A DNA stretch of 64,000 nt, from NCBI RefSeq assembly GCF_001078055.1, contig NZ_CP010777.1, positions 1,138,408-1,202,407 on the forward strand, given 5' to 3'. The notes under the pieces were generated by a model. That model saw nothing but the letters and a program-made list of their open reading frames with translations, was not told the DNA's origin and searched no databases. Position numbers and translations under genes: made by a program. Shown here one piece after another: positions 60,157-64,000 of this stretch. Origin of the DNA: Rufibacter radiotolerans (GTDB lineage Bacteria; Bacteroidota; Bacteroidia; Cytophagales; Hymenobacteraceae). How positions within the stretch are numbered: position 1 is the first letter of the stretch; every line of letters starts with the position of its first letter.

Positions 60157-62865
60157 TTAATAGATGATTTTAAGTTTCCTTAGTGCCAGGTTCAGGAAGA
60201 AAGACAGCAGGCTGAACCCCAAAATGACGGCAGCCATCTCTTTATCAAAGGAACTAAGGCGTAGGGCCTTCGCCAGGGTGGGCACCAGCAACACCAGCGC
60301 CAGAATGCCCACGCACAGCAAGAGCGCCAGCCAAACGTATTTGTTGGTGAAGACCTCATTCCTGTAAAAGGCGACTTTGGTGCTGCCCATGTTAAACACG
60401 TGCCACAGCTGGCAGAGAATGAGGGTGAAAAACAGGATGTTGTTGGAATAGTTGAGGTCCCAATCGCTTTGGTCATAGACCACCCAATGCCCAAAGGAGA
60501 CGGCTCCAATCACGCACGCAGAGATAACGGCCGCATACACCACCAATGAGATCCAGTGGGCGTTCTTCAGGATGGGCTCTTCCAGATGGCGGGGTTTGTG
60601 TTTCATGACAGTGGGGTTACCGGGGCTCACCCCCAGCGCCAGCGCCGGCAACACGTCTGTGATCAGGTTAATGAACAGGATCTGGATGGGCACCAACTGG
60701 AAATCAAAGGCCAGCAAAGACACCATCGTCACCAGAAAAAGCTCACTTAAGTTACAGGAAAGCAGAAAAATGACAAACTTTCTAATGTTGTCAAAGATGA
60801 TGCGGCCCTGTTTTATGGCCAGGACTATGGATGGGAAAGAATCATCCTGTAAGATCATGTCAGCTACTTCCTGGGCCACCTGCGTGCCCCGTATGCCCAT
60901 GGCAATGCCTATGTCTGCCTTCTTAAGGGCGGGAGCATCATTCACCCCGTCGCCGGTCATGCCTACCACCATCTGGTTGGCCTGCAGAAGCGTGACCAGG
61001 TCCAGTTTCTGCCGGGGGCTTACCCGCGCAAACACCGCCGACTCCAGCCATTCTTTTTTCTGTTGCTCTGAAAGCTGGTCATAGGCCGGCATGTTGCTGC
61101 CATGGATCACCAGCGCCTGCTGCCCCTTTGTGATGCCTACCTGTTCGGCAATGTTACGGGCGGTGGCCGGGTGGTCACCGGTGATCATTTTTACGTCTAT
61201 CCCCGCCGAGGCGCATTCGGCCAGGGCCTGTTTAACGTCTTCGCGCGGCGGGTCCAGGAGGCCGGCAATGCCCAGAAATACCAATTCCTCCAGCAGAATA
61301 TTCTTGGTTTCCTGGGTGTCCTTGTAGGCAAAGGCCAGTACTTTCAGGCCTTCATTGGCAATCTGTTCCTCTTTCTTCTGCCATTCCTCGCGGTCCTGGG
61401 GAGTAAGTGCCTGCGGTTGGCCGTTGGTTAACTGGTGGGTGCAGCGCTGGAGCAGTTCTTCCAGGGCGCCCTTGGCGTAGATCACGGCCTGGTCTCCATT
61501 CCGGTGCAAAGTGCCCATCACTTTGGTCTCTGAGTTAAAGGATTCCTCGGCTAGTTTAGGGTATTGGGTTTTTACCTGCTCCAGGTGTAGCCCGGCGGCC
61601 AGCGCGAATTTGAGGAGGCCGGTCTCTACGGGGTCACCTACTTCTTTTTCCTGCTGGTTAATAATCTCGTACCGAGCGGTGTTGCACAAGACGGCACACA
61701 AGAGCAACTGCTTGTAGCTTTCCTTTTCCTGCAGGTGCTGCGGGTCTGAAAGAAAAATGATTTCACCCTTTAAGGGATTGGGCCTAATTTGGGCCTCGGC
61801 GCCCGCCACCACAATGCGGTTTACCTCAATCTCATTTTTGGTAAGGGTGCCGGTTTTATCTGTGCAGATGACATTGGTGCTGCCCAGCGTCTCTACCGCC
61901 GACAGTTTCTTGACAATGACCTGGTGCCGGGCCATGCGCAACATGCCCTGGGCGAGGGCCAGCGTGGCCACAATGGTCAGCCCCTCAGGAATGGCGGCCA
62001 CCGCCAGGGCAATAGCCGTGGTGAGACTCTCCATCCAGGGCCGGTGCTGGAGCAGGCCTGCCCCAAAAACCAAAACGCACAGAAAAATGGTGATTTTGAT
62101 AAGCTTATGGCTGAACGATTCCAGCTTTTTCTCCAGCGGCGTAGCCGATTGCTGGGCGCTTTGCACCAGGTTGGCAATCTGGCCCAGCTCGGTGTTCATA
62201 CCTGTGCCGGTTACCAGTGCATGGCCATTGCCCTTGGTCACGAAACTGCCTTTAAAGACCATGTTCACCCGTTCGGCCAGAGGTTGGCTATCTGGCAGGA
62301 CTTCAATTTTCTTGGGTATGGGCAGAGACTCGCCGGTGAGCGCAGACTCGTTTACCTCCAGCTGCATGGTATGAAACAAGCGGGCGTCTGCGGAGATCAT
62401 GTCACCAGCCTCAAGAAAAAGCACGTCGCCGGGCACAATGTGCTCAGAGGAGATTTCCTCCAGACGGCCGCCCCGTAGTACCTTGGCCGGCACCATGGCC
62501 ATTTCGCGGAGCGCCTCCATAGATTGGCGGGCATTGTATTCCATAAAGAACCCAATGAACCCGTTAAGCAGAATCACCAATAAAATAGCCGAGCCATCCA
62601 GCCATTCCTGAAACAGAAAAGAGAGGCCCATGGCGGCCAGCAGCAGGAAGGTAATGGGCCCGGTGAACTGATGGAGCAGCACTACCAGCAGGCTTTCCTG
62701 TTGCTGTTTATCCACCTGGTTTTCGCCCCATTGCTTTAATCTGGCTTCTATCTCTTGGGCACTTAATCCCTTTTCCAGATTACCGGCCAAAGCGGTGGCC
62801 AGCTCCTCCGGTGAAAGGGCGTGTGGGTTAGGGAGGGTATGCGGAAGCGCTTGCGTTTTGGCCAT
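60157..62865 (-). CDS. P-type cation-transporting ATPase (type II, Ca2+/Na+ like)
   Basis: A 902-residue ten-segment P-type ATPase. The actuator TGES motif is near residue 178, the phosphorylation site DKTGTLT near 335, and the hinge MTGDGVNDAPALKKADIGIA near 638. The M4 PEGLT motif (AVAAIPEGLTIVATLAL) and the M6 FINLITDVLPALALG motif are of the SERCA/PMCA type II class, so Ca2+ (or Na+) is the likely cargo. It is the first gene of the three-gene operon with the ATP-cone nuclease and beta-CASP genes. The N-terminus has no regulatory extension. Confidence 0.92.
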   Translation of the reverse strand: MAKTQALPHTLPNPHALSPEELATALAGNLEKGLSAQEIEARLKQWGENQVDKQQQESLLVVLLHQFTGPITFLLLAAMGLSFLFQEWLDGSAILLVILLNGFIGFFMEYNARQSMEALREMAMVPAKVLRGGRLEEISSEHIVPGDVLFLEAGDMISADARLFHTMQLEVNESALTGESLPIPKKIEVLPDSQPLAERVNMVFKGSFVTKGNGHALVTGTGMNTELGQIANLVQSAQQSATPLEKKLESFSHKLIKITIFLCVLVFGAGLLQHRPWMESLTTAIALAVAAIPEGLTIVATLALAQGMLRMARHQVIVKKLSAVETLGSTNVICTDKTGTLTKNEIEVNRIVVAGAEAQIRPNPLKGEIIFLSDPQHLQEKESYKQLLLCAVLCNTARYEIINQQEKEVGDPVETGLLKFALAAGLHLEQVKTQYPKLAEESFNSETKVMGTLHRNGDQAVIYAKGALEELLQRCTHQLTNGQPQALTPQDREEWQKKEEQIANEGLKVLAFAYKDTQETKNILLEELVFLGIAGLLDPPREDVKQALAECASAGIDVKMITGDHPATARNIAEQVGITKGQQALVIHGSNMPAYDQLSEQQKKEWLESAVFARVSPRQKLDLVTLLQANQMVVGMTGDGVNDAPALKKADIGIAMGIRGTQVAQEVADMILQDDSFPSIVLAIKQGRIIFDNIRKFVIFLLSCNLSELFLVTMVSLLAFDFQLVPIQILFINLITDVLPALALGVSPGNPTVMKHKPRHLEEPILKNAHWISLVVYAAVISACVIGAVSFGHWVVYDQSDWDLNYSNNILFFTLILCQLWHVFNMGSTKVAFYRNEVFTNKYVWLALLLCVGILALVLLVPTLAKALRLSSFDKEMAAVILGFSLLSFFLNLALRKLKIIY

Positions 62866-63032
62866 GGTTGGTCTTTGCTAACAGCCTAAAGTCCATGTAC
62901 TACCAGAAAAAATGCCACTTCTTTTCATACGTTCCTTGCAGTTTAAAAGCCACCCGGGCGGCAACCAGTTTTACAGGAGGATGCGCTATTGCTTTCCGGT
63001 TTGGGACGGCCTGGAGCATGAAAAAAGTAAAA

Positions 63033-63072
63033 GGCGTTTTAGGCCCGTTTTCTGGAGAACAGGCCTGAAACG
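63033..63072. repeat. Dispersed palindrome family, copy K
   Basis: ggcgttttaggcccgttttc / gaacaggcctgaaacgg. It lies in the gap between the VIT1-like gene and the ATPase gene on the minus strand, 50 bp beyond the VIT1-like stop codon on that strand. Confidence 0.7.
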
Positions 63073-63121
63073 GAACATTCAGGTCACCTTGGACAGGGCA
63101 GATCCAAAATTTCTGGTACTT

Positions 63122-63880
63122 CTACAAGTCCTTAAGTAGGATACCTACCAGGTAGGCCAGGGAGGCCGCGGCGCCCCCCAGCAAAAGGGTTTCCAGGCCG
63201 GACGAATACCAGGGCTTGTACACAAACTTGCTTTTGAGGGCGCCAATCCCAAAAAAAGCAATGGCGGTGCAAACACTGCTCCACAGGAAAGGCGACTGAA
63301 GGTTTCCCTTGAAATAGTAATCAAACAGAAAGGGCGCTACCGGAATAAAGCCCACCAAAAGAAAAGCGGTAAAGGTGGCAAAGGCCGCTTTCCAGGCCGA
63401 CATGGGGTTGAGGGACATGCCGTGTTCTTCCTGCACCATGGTCTCGCACCAGAGCTGCTTGTCTGCGGTGATGGTTTGCACTATTTGCTCCAGCATGTCA
63501 CCGTTGAAGCCTTTGGCGGCATAGATCTGCCTGATTTCCTCCTGCTCCCCCTCCGGGAACAATTCTATGTGGTTGCGTTCATCGGTGCGGGTCTTTTCCA
63601 GGAGCTGTAGTTCTGTGTTGGTGCCCAGGTAGTTGCTCACGGCCATACTGAACCCATCGGCCAGCAGGTTAGCCATGCCCATAATGATCACAATCTGAGG
63701 AGCCAGGCTGGCCCCCGCCACCCCAGACACCACCGCGAAGGTGGTCACGGCGCCATCTACCGCCCCGTACACAAAATCTTTGAGATAACTATGCTTGGTC
63801 TGCTGCTGCAGCCGTGACCTTACCTGCTCCGGCGTATGCGAAGCCTCCAGTTGCTTCCGTATGAGATCTTGTGGTTGCAT
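63122..63880 (-). CDS. VIT1/CCC1-family metal transporter
   Basis: A 252-residue membrane protein with about five hydrophobic segments. The N-terminal segment has DFVYGAVDGAVTTFAVVSGV and GMANLLADGFSMAVSNYLG, the typical VIT1 TM1/TM2 regions, followed by a cytoplasmic metal-binding stretch with EEIRQIYAAKGF and a Glu/His-rich helix (TDERNHIELFPEGEQEEI). Family members export iron or manganese into vacuoles or out of the cytoplasm. It is on the same strand as the three-gene operon but separated by a 256-bp gap. Confidence 0.88.
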   Translation of the reverse strand: MQPQDLIRKQLEASHTPEQVRSRLQQQTKHSYLKDFVYGAVDGAVTTFAVVSGVAGASLAPQIVIIMGMANLLADGFSMAVSNYLGTNTELQLLEKTRTDERNHIELFPEGEQEEIRQIYAAKGFNGDMLEQIVQTITADKQLWCETMVQEEHGMSLNPMSAWKAAFATFTAFLLVGFIPVAPFLFDYYFKGNLQSPFLWSSVCTAIAFFGIGALKSKFVYKPWYSSGLETLLLGGAAASLAYLVGILLKDL

Positions 63881-64000
63881 ACAGCATACAGGTGACGGTA
63901 CGGCAGATGGACCTTATCAGGGCCTGACAAGCCAAAGCTCTGTAGTTTTCCATCCTTATAATTTACTCCAGAACGCAAGGCGAGGTTGTTCCGGAACGGG

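Noticed and set aside
1-64000. tRNA, rRNA, complete IS elements, prophage or integrase genes
   Set aside because: None was recognised on reading; no TGGTTCGAATC-type tRNA arm, transposase other than the RAYT, or integrase motif was seen.

Overview
The window looks like a chromosomal segment of a Bacteroidota bacterium, most likely a Hymenobacteraceae member close to Rufibacter, Nibribacter or Pontibacter (inference). The grounds are a type IX secretion C-terminal sorting domain, a TonB-dependent receptor with a carboxypeptidase-regulatory N-terminus, several LxxC lipoproteins, weak or absent Shine-Dalgarno sequences, FG-GAP/UnbV plus vanadium-haloperoxidase genes, and a family of 'gttttgagcctgttttc' intergenic palindromes. 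No rRNA, tRNA, CRISPR array or complete insertion sequence was seen.

Layout. (1) 1-9.1 kb, plus strand: a cell-surface polysaccharide locus with a truncated GT61-like enzyme, a GT2/GT4 fusion, an RgpF-like protein, an unknown protein, a GT4/GT2 fusion, a Wzm/Wzt-type ABC exporter pair and a hexapeptide acetyltransferase. Its base composition is mosaic, with AT-rich ends. (2) 9.2-12.5 kb, minus strand: an O-antigen ligase-like protein, a small membrane protein and a PagL-like lipid A deacylase. (3) 12.7-18.1 kb: a small Cys-rich protein, then a 14-motif FG-GAP lipoprotein coupled to a vanadium haloperoxidase-like lipoprotein. (4) 18.5-26.3 kb: hrpB, a DUF1624 membrane acyltransferase, a decayed second copy of the hrpB 5' end, a strongly AT-rich ATPase-TOPRIM defence-type gene, and a TMEM175-like channel. 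(5) 26.6-31.6 kb: two paralogous proteins each built of four tandem single-Cache domains, one anchored/secreted and one signal-less with a C-terminal cupin, then a SHOCT-like membrane protein. (6) 31.8-35.6 kb: a RAYT transposase inside its own REP-like hairpins, then a UvrB-independent class UvrA. (7) 36-47.4 kb: a lipoprotein, a nucleoside-deoxyribosyltransferase-like protein with an altered catalytic motif, a low-complexity Tyr/Gly/Arg-rich protein, and secreted/outer-membrane proteins separated by long AT-rich gaps. (8) 47.6-57.7 kb: a SWIM-SNF2 helicase, a lipoprotein, an M3 peptidase, msrB and a DUF3943 outer-membrane protein. (9) 57.9-63.9 kb, minus strand: a tight operon of a P-type ATPase, an ATP-cone/Mrr-like nuclease and a beta-CASP metallo-hydrolase, preceded by a VIT1-family transporter.

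The non-coding DNA is unusually structured. At least twelve copies of one palindrome family, two copies of a second ~85-95 bp palindrome, five RAYT-linked REP elements and several terminator-like hairpins with perfect stems of 22-35 bp occupy the gaps. The best candidates for something undescribed are the paired four-Cache proteins, the ATPase-TOPRIM island beside a broken hrpB copy, the ATPase/ATP-cone nuclease/beta-CASP operon, and the palindrome family whose outer arms differ between copies yet stay self-complementary.
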